A stretch of DNA of 64,000 nt from Bolinopsis microptera (taxonomy: Eukaryota > Ctenophora > Tentaculata > Lobata > Bolinopsidae), in assembly GCF_026151205.1 (NCBI RefSeq), contig NC_087083.1, forward strand, positions 9,111,460-9,175,459, read 5' to 3'. Position 1 is the stretch's first letter. Every line of letters starts with the position of its first letter. The notes under the pieces are model-generated. The model made no database searches. It was not told the DNA's origin and saw nothing but the letters and a program-made list of their open reading frames with translations. Below, one piece after another: positions 1-10,502 of this stretch. Made by a program: the position numbers and the translations under genes.

Positions 1-3000
1 TCAGGAGCAGCTGGTAAGAAAGGAGTACAGGGAGCTGAGGGAGGACCAGGAAATCAGGGAGAAACTGGTGATGAGGGACCTAAAGGAGATGCTGGTTATC
101 CAGGTGTCAACGGACAGAGCGGTAACGATGGAGCAGATGGAGGACCTGGTGAGACTGGTCAGAATGGAGATCAGGGTATCCAAGGAGCTCAGGGACCACA
201 GGGAATTCCAGGAGAATCTGGTGCTAGTGGTTCACCTGGACGTGCAGGTGCAAACGGGTCTCAAGGGGTCACTGGGGACCAAGGAGAACAAGGAGAGCAA
301 GGAGCCAAAGGTACTATAGGAGATAAGGGAGCACAAGGAAACTCTGGGAATGATGGCAAGAATGGATATAATGGTTTTCCAGGTGAAAACGGGACGTCTG
401 GGAAAAATGGCATACCAGGAGAACAAGGTCATAAAGGTTTTATTGGAGATCAGGGAAACGATGGAGAAATCGGGGATCCTGGGATAAGTGGTGACCCTGG
501 AGAAGCTGGCCAACAAGGAATAATTAGATTACCTGGAACTCCTGGACAAAAGGGTAAGTTACCTGTCTTGGGATCGACTTCGTAGCTGATTGGTAAAAAC
601 TTAATATATTATACTTATCTATTTCATAACACTGTTCAAATATACCTCTATCTGTACATAGTGCCACTGATCACGAATTTTATCAGGTTACACGGGAGAA
701 CCTGGAAAATCCGGAATAAGCGGTAAAGATGGAGTCCCAGGAGGGCAAGGAGCCCAAGGCGAAGGCGGACCCCAAGGACTTGAGGGATCGCAGGGGTCTC
801 AAGGAAACCTAGGATTGAAGGGAGACTCTGGAGAGAGCATAATGGGAGCAAATGGAGATACTGTAAATATTGACTGATTGAAATTGCTGAAGATTTGACA
901 AACAAAATTCCGTTTAATTACTGTTAACTTAAATGTGGTGACTGGTGATGATAATCAAGACACACAAAGTTATAAAACTCTTCATTTTTAGGGAGAACAA
1001 GGAAACAAGGGCGATCCCGGTAATCCTGGGGATAGAGGAGAGGACGGCGAAAAGGGCATTCCCGGAGATATTGGAGACAAAGGACTACGTGGTGCTTGGG
1101 GATTGGATGGTGGTCCTGGTGACACGGGGACAAAAGGAGAGCATGGGTTCAACGGAAATCCTGGATCCCAGGGATTACCGGGAGATGAAGGTCCTGAGGG
1201 TGACAAGGGCCCGCTGGGATCCCAGGGTGCACCAGGATACCACGGTGAGTAATCAAGTACACAAAATGTGCATATTTCTTATCTGAGCTTAAGATCTCGA
1301 TATGATAATACTTTCTTGTAATGCACTTTGCGTAACGTTGAGGTGCGAGAAGAGATGTTAAAGGGTAATTGTTCTCTCAGGAAGCGATGGAACTGACGGA
1401 GCAAAGGGTGTTGCAGGGGATCCCGGACATGAAGGTCTTCCAGGTCCTCATGGGGCCCACGGAGATCAAGGAGTTAAAGGAAGTAAAGGCCCTATTAGAG
1501 AGCAAGGAACCCCTGGTTCAAAAGGACATAATGGTCAAAAGGGTGAGATTTCCTTCACGCAACCTGTGGTTGCTATTTTATCATTAGTGTTGATCGAGCT
1601 TCACTTTGAACTCTGAATTGATGAGAAATCCTCAAATCCTGTCATAATTCAATTAAGGTGTTCTAAGATGAAGATGGTGGGTGTCAAAATAGAATAAGTT
1701 TGAACACAGACACCAACTTTATCAGTTTATCAAAGCAAGCAACCAACAGGTAATCAAGGAGACGAAGGTCCACCTGGAGAAAACAGCTTTGACGGATGGA
1801 GAGGAGCAGCTGGATTTAAGGGATCTAAGGGTGAAGCTGGTGACCAGGGTGATACTGGCGAGCAAGGAGAAACGGGTGATGAAGGTGTGGCCGGTCTCCG
1901 ATCCGTAGGTGACAAAGGAGCACGAGGAGTCAAGGGTATACAGGTAAAAAGCTTTTTCCAATAAATCTGCCATGTGGTGTAAGTACTATGTGGAAGTGGA
2001 TGGAAGTTCTGTTTGTGTTTCTTGAATAATTTCATTAGAAGGGTTATATGTTAAACTACGATTTTGTCATGATCAGCTAATTGATGTCAATAAATCAGGG
2101 AGAAGCTGGAGAAGCTGGAGAAGTAGGGACAAAAGGGCTTCCTGGAATATCAGGAGACACCGGACCTAAAGGAGCAGCAGGAGCCCAAGGAGAGGTGGGG
2201 AAGGAGGGTGAGAACGGGGTAAAGGGAGATGTAGGTGAGGAGGGAGAGCGAGGAGGAGAGGGATCTAAAGGAGAACCTGGTAATGGTGGAGATGATGGTG
2301 CTAAGGGTGAGGTGGGTGATCAAGGAGAAGAAGGTGGAAATGGTGGAAAGGGTGGACTGGGTACTGAGGGAGTGCTTGGTTCAATTGGAATACCAGGTAA
2401 GTTTTCATTACAAATGATTTCCGAATTTGTTGTTTAGGGTCTGAGTTTTAATTAACTTCTATCTAACTATCATTGCATATTTCCCAAAGATGTGTCCTTA
2501 AAAGGTCACAACTTTAAAAGTTAAATTTACCTTCTCTCAGGTGAGCAGGGCATTCAAGGAAATCAGGGAGAAAGCGGTCAAAACGGCGTTGACGGTGAAC
2601 CAGGTGTCCCAGCCGGAGAAACAGCCTGTTATGGAGAACAGGTCAGTTTGTTGAACTGTTTTAACGTTAAATATGGTAGATAAGGTATACTAAGTAAAGT
2701 TCATTGTCAATTCCGTTCATAGAGCTAGCTTCTCCAATATTGGCATGTATCCTTCATCAGGGCGAACAAGGAAATGATGGCGAAGAGGGATTCAAAGGAG
2801 ATCAAGGAGCAGTAGGAGCCATAGGAGACAAAGGACCTCTTGGGGATTCTGGAGATAAAGGAGAAAAAGGAGATACAGGGATGGAAGGTGCAGTTGGAGA
2901 GGCGGGGAAGGTAGGACATCACGGAGATGATGGGGTAGCTGGGGAACCTGGAGAGCCCGGGGATAATGGACCTGCTGGAGAGAAAGGAACAGCTGGGTTT

Positions 3001-6000
3001 GGAATACCAGGTAACTTCTGCTTCTCCTACACTGGGGATATTCACGGCCTGAATATATGACCCTTAAGTAATCATATTCTTCGTAACAAGGCGTTGTGAA
3101 CGTATATTGGTATTATTATGTGCACTTCGGGTACTTTAAGCAATCAATTAAACCAGGTAATCCCGGAACTGACGGAGAAGACGGAGTAAAAGGACAAAAA
3201 GGAGATGATGGACAAGATGGCGAAACGGGACCTACTGGATATCAAGGGAACACTGGAGCACCAGGAGACTTTGGATCAACTGGAACCAAGGGTCTTAAAG
3301 GATCATCAGGACCTGTTGGAAACCAAGGAGATCAGGGTATACAAGGAGATCAGGGACCAAAAGGGGGACCTGGGGTGGACGGAGTTAAAGGACATCTCGT
3401 AAGTTGGAATCCTTGGTTATATCCTTGGTATTATTCAAGGAGGATCATATAAACATCCAGTTCAGCTGATTTATAATACAGTAATACAGCGAAATAAACA
3501 TAATTAATTACATATTCGTAAAAATAAACATAATTAATTACATATTCGTAGGGAACGGCAGGACCCAAAGGTACTAAAGGCAGTACTGGAGAGTTTGGTG
3601 AAGATGGGAATATTCTTGTTCTAGTTGATCCCGAGACTGGAGGACGCACAAGAGAGTTTATTGTTTGGGTAAACCTTATCAGCGAAGTTTTCAACTATAC
3701 CAGACTTGCAGAGAAAGGGTCGCCAGGAGAGGAAGTTAGTAAAAATATTTAATTGTTTTTTCTGCTACATATACTTATCTACCCTGTTATTATTGTCCTG
3801 TGATCAGAGCAGATATTGTTAACTAATTCAAAACCGTATCTCACAGGGACATGCTGGACCACAAGGAGTAAAAGGAGCACCAGGTTCACCTGGACAGCCG
3901 GGGGTAAGGGTTCATCTGGTGCGGATGGGACTGATGGTGGTCGAGGAGCTGATGGGATAGCTGGGAGAGATGGAGCTGTGGGTGTCACTGGAGCTAAAGG
4001 ACACTCAGGTAGTCCTGGTAATACTGGCGAGAAAGGTCGCAGAGGTAAGTAAAGTTAGAGGAGAGAAAGGTATAATGTGGGGGTTTCAATTTTCATTTCC
4101 AAGTCTTGCAATTATTACTATCAGTGTGATACAATTTCGGGTTGATTCTTTGATCGGTATTTTGTGCTATCGGATACGAAGGAATGACAACAATAAGTAG
4201 TTAAAAACCCATTTCCATACAGGGCTATTTCTTAAAATTATTAAGGTACGAATGGTATGCACAGTCGAAAAAGGGGTCTAACCGGAATCCCGGGACGGAA
4301 GGGACGAGGAGGAACTAAAGGGTCTAAAGGAGCACGTGGAAAGCAGGGGACCTGCACGCCTCATGAGTACGAATACAACCACCCCATCGTCAGACATTCT
4401 CATTCTGTTGCTGTAAGAAATTCTAATGTCTCGGAAAATTAATTGTCCCACTCCGTATCCCATTTCCAATACTTGACTTAAATTCTTGGATTAACCAGTT
4501 TTCCCGCTAATTCTGAATCAAAAATAATTAAGTTAAATTAATAACTAATATATTAAACTGTGAATTTACGTTTAGGTCCCTGAATGCCCTAGTGGTTACA
4601 AATCTCTTTGGACAGGATACTCTCTTGTAATGTTTGAAGGGAATGGCAAGGCACTAGCAGAAGATATTGGAGAAGCTGGTAAGTATATGAATTATGAAGC
4701 TGCAGCTGTTATATTTGTTGCTAGTAACTATAATGATGATAAGTATTTTACACTTTTTTTGAGAGATTCGCTGCCGGAAGGTTACAAAATGAAACAAACC
4801 TTTAGTAAATTTAACTTCTCGTGAGAAAAGCGATCAGTTATGTGTAATTCAATATCAAATCAGACTTTTAACACAACCCCTATCTCCTCAGGGTCGTGTT
4901 TAGAGGAATTCCAAATCATAGTAACCATAGTAACCATAGTAACCATAGTAACCATAGTAACCATAGTAACCATAGTAACCATAGTAACCATAGTAACCAT
5001 AGTAACCATAGTAACCATAGTAACCATAGTAACCATAGTAACCATAGTAACCATAGTAACCATAGTAACCATAGTAACCATAGTAACCATAGTAACCATA
5101 GTAACCATAGTAACCATAGTAACCATAGTAACCATAGTAACCATAGTAACCATAGTAACCATAGTAACCATAGTAACCATAGTAACCATAGTAACCATAG
5201 TAACCATAGTAACCATAGTAACCATAGTAACCATAGTAACCATAGTAACCATAGTAACCATAGTAACCATAGTAACCATAGTAACCATAGTAACCATAGT
5301 AACCATAGTAACCATAGTAACCATAGTAACCATAGTAACCATAGTAACCATAGTAACCTATCTCCTCAGGGTCGTGTTTAGAGGAATTCCAAATCCTGCC
5401 ATTCCTCCAAACCTACTCCGACTGCGGGGAAGACGAGTGTTTGTACGCTTCCAAGAGTCCTTCTGACAAATCCTACTGGTTGTCTGTAGACCCTGACGGC
5501 CACTTCTCCCAACCGCGCATGACAGGTTTTTTATGGGGGCCAGAGTAAGAATCCAGAGCACGTGTGCTCTAACATGGATGTCATATAATAGTAATCATAC
5601 AGTCAATTCCTGTTTACTTGTGCCTACCCCAACCAGTCTAAGAATTTTATTTAGCCTAAACATTCTTTGTCACCATTGTTTTTATATAAGTTTATTGTTG
5701 TATAATTCTGCATTATTTGATGAAAGTTTCAAATCAAATCAGATATTGAGGATATTAAGAACCACATAGGGAGGTGCCGTGCGTGTCTTGGACAAAGGTT
5801 TACTCTCACCAGGCATTCTTTCAAGACGACTGCTCCGGATTGTCCTAAACACTTTTCAGAGCTGTGGACCGGATATTCTCACATGATGGTCAGTTTTTAA
5901 TGTTTTTTATTCACTATTTTTCATTATTTTCTTAACTTTTTCTTAACTATTTTCTTCACTATTTTTGTTTCACTATTTTTTATCTTTTGCAGGTGGAACT

Positions 6001-6535
6001 GGTTCACTGGTTGACATAATTCACATCTGAATTCATAAGTTGTGATCTTAAAGTATCCCGATAACATATCTGTAATCCAACTTTATACCCTCAAATCTCC
6101 ACCTCAAGCTCCGGAGGCCATAGTAACCATAGTAACCATATAGTAGCCATAGTAACCATAGTAACCATAGTAACCATCTAGTAACCATAGTAACCATAGT
6201 AACCATAGTAACCATAGTTTTCCTCAAAATTTCCTTGCTCTAACCCCACTCTCCACCCTCAGATCTCCACCTCAGGCTCCGGAGGCGGGACACAACTCTC
6301 CTCCACCGGCTCCTGTCTAGAGTTCTTCCACAACCCTACCTTCCTGGAGTGCCTGGGTGCCGGATATTGTTACTACTCCATCACCCACGTTGACTACTGG
6401 CTGGCTATAAACAACAACAACACAGTGGCTGTCCTGCCTGGTCGCTATTGGGCTTCAGGGAATGTTTACAATGGGTATGAAGAGGTGATGGAGAGGGGAA
6501 TTAGTCGGTGCACTGTCTGTGGCAGGAATTTATAA
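1..6535 (+). CDS. Type IV collagen alpha chain, 3' part (5' end outside window)
   Basis: Basement-membrane network collagen. Exons read by frame and splice sites: 1-553, 687-862, 992-1244, 1381-1542, 1750-1943, 2099-2396, 2541-2641, 2761-3010, 3157-3398, 3552-3734, 3847-4044, 4246-4412, 4576-4678, 5370-5525, 5770-5888, 6263-6535. Phases agree at every junction and all introns are GT-AG. Exons 1-12 encode Gly-X-Y triplets with type IV style interruptions, for example a Cys-containing break in exon 7 and a break of about 40 residues in exon 10 (NILVLVDPETGG onward). From about 4370 comes the NC1 domain, about 218 residues, with two tandem subdomains that carry PxCPxxxxxLWxGYS and GSCLE(E/F)F motifs and 12 cysteines in the family pattern. 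The stop is TAA at 6533. Oddities: an apparent 1-base frameshift at 3900-3904, minisatellites at two acceptors, and no lysine in the last NC1 segment where the sulfilimine partner normally lies. Confidence 0.93.
3492..3550 (+). repeat. 29-bp direct duplication abutting a collagen splice acceptor
   Basis: Two copies of a 29-bp AT-rich segment ending in CATATTCGTA lie at 3492-3520 and 3522-3550. The second copy supplies the start of the acceptor of the exon that begins at 3552. In the first copy the segment is followed by A instead of G, so no acceptor is made. This is the third acceptor-side duplication in the gene. Confidence 0.85.
3900..3904 (+). other. Apparent one-base frameshift in collagen exon 11 (G homopolymer)
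   Basis: The exon at 3847-4044 reads GHAGPQGVKGAPGSPGQPG in the incoming frame, then leaves the Gly-X-Y register. From 3908 on, perfect Gly-X-Y continues in another frame (GSSGADGTDGGRG) and runs in phase into the next exon. The switch falls in a run of five Gs; a sixth G would restore uninterrupted triplets. The same spot also reads as a fair splice donor (GG|GTAAGG), but no matching acceptor follows. A sequencing or assembly error is as likely as a real mutation. Confidence 0.75.
4918..5356 (+). repeat. 9-bp minisatellite (ATAGTAACC)n, about 49 units, in an NC1 intron
   Basis: A nearly perfect array of a 9-base unit with no visible interruption, about 439 bp. It is flanked by two copies of a 39-bp segment that contains the branch-side sequence, the splice acceptor and the first 26 bases of NC1 exon 14 (4879-4917 and 5357-5395). 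Two of the three plus frames are open throughout (Ile-Val-Thr and Ser-Asn-His repeats). Using the upstream acceptor would append an Ile-Val-Thr tract and then enter the real exon out of frame, so the downstream acceptor is the functional one. Confidence 0.93.
6119..6218 (+). repeat. Second, degenerate block of the same 9-bp minisatellite
   Basis: About 100 bp of CATAGTAAC units with small interruptions, in the intron before the last collagen exon. Just upstream, at 6087-6118, lies a 32-bp copy (30/32 identical) of the start of that exon with its acceptor; the functional copy is 6255-6286. In the upstream copy the acceptor CAG has become CAA, so it cannot be used. Confidence 0.88.
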
Positions 6536-6628
6536 TTATAATTAATATATTTATATATTTTGCCAAAAACAGCAACTCGAGATTTTTAAACACTGTTGAG
6601 AGAGCACAAAATATGAAATCTCAACTTA

Positions 6629-7310
6629 CTACTTTTCATTTCCACTTATAAGAGTATTAGAAGTAAATATTTACCAATTGAAATTGGTAGGTTTGATCTA
6701 GAGGCCGCTGGCCGAGTCGTTCTGAATGAAAATGAGTATACTTAAAAGTTCTTTTAACTTTTAAGACAAAACAAATTCGTCCAAACGAATTTGTTTTGTC
6801 AAATGAGACGAGTGTATTTAAAAATACACCACTCGTTTTGTATACCACTTATGTATTATATCATGTAGTATGTATGTACACTGGCGCTATTGACGATGAA
6901 TTTTTTTGCATAAATATAGATTTAGATTTTAGTTTTTAATTTTATTCCAATCTTCTTGCATGTATACTTTTAGACTTTTGGGTATTTCTACTTTTCATTT
7001 CCACTTGGTAGGAAATTGGTAGGTTTGATTTAGAGGCCGCTGGCCGAGTCGTTCTGAATGAAAATGAGTATACTTAAAAGTTCTTTTAACTTTTAAGACA
7101 AAACAAATTCGTTCAATCGAATTTGTTTTGTCAAATGAGACGAATGTATTTAAGAATACACCACTCGTTTTGTATACCACTTATGTATTATATCATGTAG
7201 TATGTATGTACACTGGCGCTATTGATGATGAATTTTTTTGCATAAATTTAGATTTTAGTTTTTAATTTTATTCTAATCTTCTTGCATGTATACTTTTAGA
7301 CTTTTGGGTA
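6629..7310. repeat. Tandem duplication (period about 359 bp) carrying three hairpins
   Basis: Copy one is 6629-6987 and copy two 6988-7310, strongly similar with a short deletion near the start of copy two. Each contains three successive inverted repeats: one around TTAAAAGTTCTTTTAACTTTTAA, a 14-16 bp stem starting GACAAAACAAATTCG, and a stem of ACGAGTG type. The loop of the second stem differs between copies while the stem is mostly kept. No coding potential is evident. It could be a duplicated non-autonomous element; the family is not recognised. Confidence 0.8.
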
Positions 7311-7715
7311 GAATTAATTTGTGTATTGGGTCAGACATTAGCATTGAAATTTGACTTTCGAATCGTTTTATACGAACATTGTGTGGTTTCGATTTCGTAA
7401 GCAAATAATATAATAAATCACAACATTTTTAATGTGTCATTCTGCAATCATTTTAATCTCTAAAATAATATAAATATTGGCAAACATAATATCTTGAATG
7501 AACTATTTTAGTTCCTTATTCATTTATGTGTGACAGCCTGCTATAAATTCAAAGCTGTTTTTAAATTAATATAATGGTCAACTTACTCATAGTACCAGTG
7601 AATATTTAATTTATATTTAAAAAAGGAAATATATAATATATTCACAGCTGATAATTTTAGTAAATATGCATAATAAAAAACAACCTTGACTGTTGTGGCC
7701 TTTCCGCAAAACTGC

Positions 7716-8056
7716 GGATGATGATTAATCACTCTACACTCGACTGTCACGTGGCTTTTTCAACCCGTTCTCTAGCTGGCCCTGAACGACTATTCGAAAC
7801 CCTAACCCTGATCCCAACTTTAACCCTAACCTAATCCCCAACAAAAGCATATGCTGAAACCCTAACCCTAACGAGAAATTATACTAACTTTCTTATACGG
7901 TCATATCACGTGATCGAGACAGTTTTTCGCCAATATCTCGCCAGTAGAGCATTTTAATCAGCGTCCGAAAATACATCGATTCAAGTAGATTTCAACTGTC
8001 GGGGGCCCTTTTCGAACAGTCTCGAAGATCGACTGTAGAGTGATTTAGCACGCTCG
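7716..8056 (+). mobile_element. MULE-type MITE, copy 1
   Basis: A 341-bp non-coding element starting GGATGATGATTAATCACTCT and ending TTTAGCACGCTCG. The ends are imperfect inverted repeats sharing AATCACTCTACA. It is flanked by a 9-bp target duplication with one mismatch (CAAAACTGC / CAAAAATGC at 7707-7715 and 8057-8065). The interior has several CCCTAA telomere-like units and a TATCACGTGATCGA palindrome. Two other copies in the window share the whole layout. A 9-bp duplication is typical of Mutator-like elements; that class is inferred. Confidence 0.82.
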
Positions 8057-9197
8057 CAAAAATGCATCAGAGGCACCATTTAACCTGCTGCAACTGCATA
8101 GTATTTTATGGCTAAAATTCGTTCGACTGATTAACTGATTAAAAAACAGATAGTTTAAAAATATGATTTAGACAGTTTGGCCAATAAAGGATCAGATACT
8201 GTCCCTATAGGGCCCCCACGTTTCGCTCCTTACTCGACATCGTGTATCATCAACTCCCTTGACTCTCGATTCAAGTCTCTTCACCTGGCAAGACCTTTAA
8301 CTCTTTAAGCCAGCCAGCAACTTCTACCACAGCAACATCCTGACTCTCTTCTCCCATAATTTGAACATCTTAACAAAGTCAAAAGATGACACTAGAATTG
8401 TAACTCATCTCTAAGTTGGGGTAACCTTCAGGATATCATGTCACTTTGCAGTCTGTTATACTACTTTACTAGAAGCGGGGTTCTACAAAAAGTAGTAGTA
8501 CAAAGAATTGTATCATCTTATCATCTGACAACTGATCGTGGCCAGGAGTTATGATCAATTGTGTAAATCCTGAGTAAATGCTGTTAAATCCTGAGTAAAT
8601 GATGTATGCATTATTGCTCCCATCGACTGCGAAACAGTAAAAACCCAAGTCACGTGATAATTTTTTGGCGAGCAAAATAATAAGAGGCAACACACAGTCC
8701 ATGCATGGTTTGTACACATTTAATGAACGGTTGAAATGCATGGCGGTCGGCACATGCGCACAACGACCACGCACTACGCAGGCTTCTACGACCAGTGAAC
8801 CCTCGACCCACTGCTGTGTGCCAACCGTTCATTTCATGCGTGTCGACCGTGCATGGACAGTGTGCCGACCGTACGTGGACCGTGTGTCGGTATATTACCG
8901 ATTTGCCATAACCTATAACTGAAAACTTCTTAAAACCTTAATAAAATAAACTCAATCGCATAATAAACTTATGAAATTTACCCAAGGATGTTCATAATTT
9001 GGACTGCTGATAGTTTGGTTCCTCAAGATAAGGTCTAATAGATCTTATAGATCCTTACATTATAATATTAATATAAAAAATCACCTTTATCGTTTGTAGT
9101 TGTCGGTTGTCTTGCTTAAAATGAGGGACTTTGTAATATACGTTGTAATATACTTAATAAAAATGCACCTTAGCTAAAACTATTGCATATTCTTGTT
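8057..9197. other. Intergenic, no gene recognised
   Basis: AT-rich sequence. Short open frames on both strands around 8469-8922 overlap each other and show no coding pattern or motif. Nothing else is supported. Confidence 0.5.
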
Positions 9198-9205
9198 ATA
9201 TCATC

Positions 9206-9330
9206 GGTTCTTTACCGATAGTAGCGTCATCTAGAGTCAGATGACGCTAAATGACGCTAGATGACGCTAAATGACGCTAAATGACGCTAGATGACTCTAG
9301 ATGTCGAATTTCAACTATCGGTAAAGAACC
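9206..9330. mobile_element. Short foldback transposon with 8-bp target duplication (member A)
   Basis: A 125-bp element with inverted ends GGTTCTTTACCGATAG and CTATCGGTAAAGAACC. The middle is a tandem series of ATGACGCTA-like units. It is flanked by a perfect 8-bp duplication ATATCATC (9198-9205 and 9331-9338). It shares end motifs with the elements at 27672-27825 and 32481-34095. Eight-base duplications fit hAT or P superfamilies; the superfamily is not settled. Confidence 0.9.
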
Positions 9331-9475
9331 ATATCATCTTGGTGTAATCATATTCTTTTGATATCAACGTGGTTTAATGCTACTAAGTGGTTACTTCAAA
9401 ACTGGTAAACACCTTGCTGATATATCTTCCGTCACAAAAAGGACTTCAAAGGGCCGCCACCCCTCGGAAACAGCA

Positions 9476-9482
9476 TATAAAA
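9476..9482 (+). promoter_or_regulatory. TATA box of secreted-protein gene 1
   Basis: TATAAAA lies 85 bp before the start codon at 9561. About 40 bp upstream is a block GTCACAAAAAGGACTTCAAA that recurs almost unchanged before the paralogue at 46230, so promoter and coding region were duplicated together. Confidence 0.7.
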
Positions 9483-9560
9483 GTCCGGATCAGATCAACA
9501 AAATCAGTTTCTGAGAATCACCCCGGTTTATCTGGTAAAGTCTGCTGCAGCACTCCTAAG

Positions 9561-10082
9561 ATGGACGGTATTAACAAATACCTCTACCTTTTCCTGAGTC
9601 TCATTCTGCTCTTTCAGCCTTCCACTCAGTTATCCACTTTCCAAGGTAACAGGTTCAGCAAGTGCCCCGAAACTCACAAACCCGTGGAAAAATCTATCAA
9701 AGCTTGCTGGGACTACACCAAGTCACTGGAGACGACCCTGGTTGACAAGGCTAACGTAAACACGGACGTGTGTCTGGACGTGAACTTGGATTATGATAAT
9801 CACCAGCTCGGAGTGGAAATCATGAGGACTTCCAAAATAATGTACTGCTTTGGCATCTTCCAAGGCAGCAGATTCTCATGGGAGGAGTTCACACGCTACA
9901 TCAATGGGATTTGGACATCCAAGTCAGAGATCATGGAGAACCCCGACATCTGCGTGCTGGACGGAGACTACAAGGATCTCGATTGCATGGAGATGGATTT
10001 GACTGACTTTAATGCATTATATCTAGCTGTTATTGAGCAGGTTAGGCTGCTTGAAGGACTCTTCGTCGGCACTGTTTATTAA
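9561..10082 (+). CDS. Secreted six-cysteine protein, family copy 1 (173 aa)
   Basis: Single-exon gene. I chose the ATG at 9561 because it aligns with the starts of the four paralogues and follows the conserved CTCCTAAG. Residues 1-25 form a signal peptide (hydrophobic YLYLFLSLILLF, then STQLS). The mature part has six cysteines in the contexts KCPETH, KACWDY, DVCLDV, MYCFGI, DICVLD and DCMEMD, with conserved patches between (SKSEIMENPD, MDLTDFNALY). It looks like a compact helical secreted protein, perhaps a cytokine-like or effector fold; no known family is recognised. A poly(A) signal AATAAA follows at 10203-10208. It lies tail to tail with the CH gene. Confidence 0.88.
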   Translation: MDGINKYLYLFLSLILLFQPSTQLSTFQGNRFSKCPETHKPVEKSIKACWDYTKSLETTLVDKANVNTDVCLDVNLDYDNHQLGVEIMRTSKIMYCFGIFQGSRFSWEEFTRYINGIWTSKSEIMENPDICVLDGDYKDLDCMEMDLTDFNALYLAVIEQVRLLEGLFVGTVY

Positions 10083-10502
10083 GATATTTCAATAGAATGA
10101 GAACCTTTACTTTTAATGTAGCTGCTGGCCTTAAACTTCGTTCGACTGTTCGCAGTTTTATCTGTGACTAAAATATTTCTTCAAACTTAGATATTTCTTT
10201 TAAATAAATGTTATCTAAAAATAAATATTGCTATTTATCGGGATTAAAAATATGTTTTTAATTGTAAATCCAATGTAGAGTTGTAAAATTTAGTTTGGTA
10301 AATATTTTATCATTTCAATCGAAACACAAACATAAACCGCCATAAAGAGTCAAAGAATTAAAAAACCGTGTTTCATTCTGTGAAATGATAAAATAAGTAA
10401 TTTTGGCGAAATCCTGTCGCCAAAAACAATATAAATTGAAATTAAATCTTATTCAAACAACTAAAGATGATAATTTTAAGTTTTTCAACAGCCTTACAAA
10501 GT

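Noticed and set aside
68..2437. Several alternative frames over the collagen exons, on both strands
   Set aside because: Shadows of the Gly-X-Y frame; they lack triplet periodicity and break at exon ends.
4840..5466. Long open frames of Ile-Val-Thr or Ser-Asn-His repeats
   Set aside because: They are the translated 9-bp minisatellite inside a collagen intron; the true exon is read in another frame from the downstream acceptor.
6690..6740. tRNA gene (TGGCCGAGTCGTT resembles an A-box)
   Set aside because: No B-box or acceptor stem at proper spacing in either tandem copy.
7800..7875. Interstitial telomere (CCCTAA repeats)
   Set aside because: The units are few, degenerate and recur inside every MITE copy, so they belong to the element and do not mark a chromosome end or fusion.
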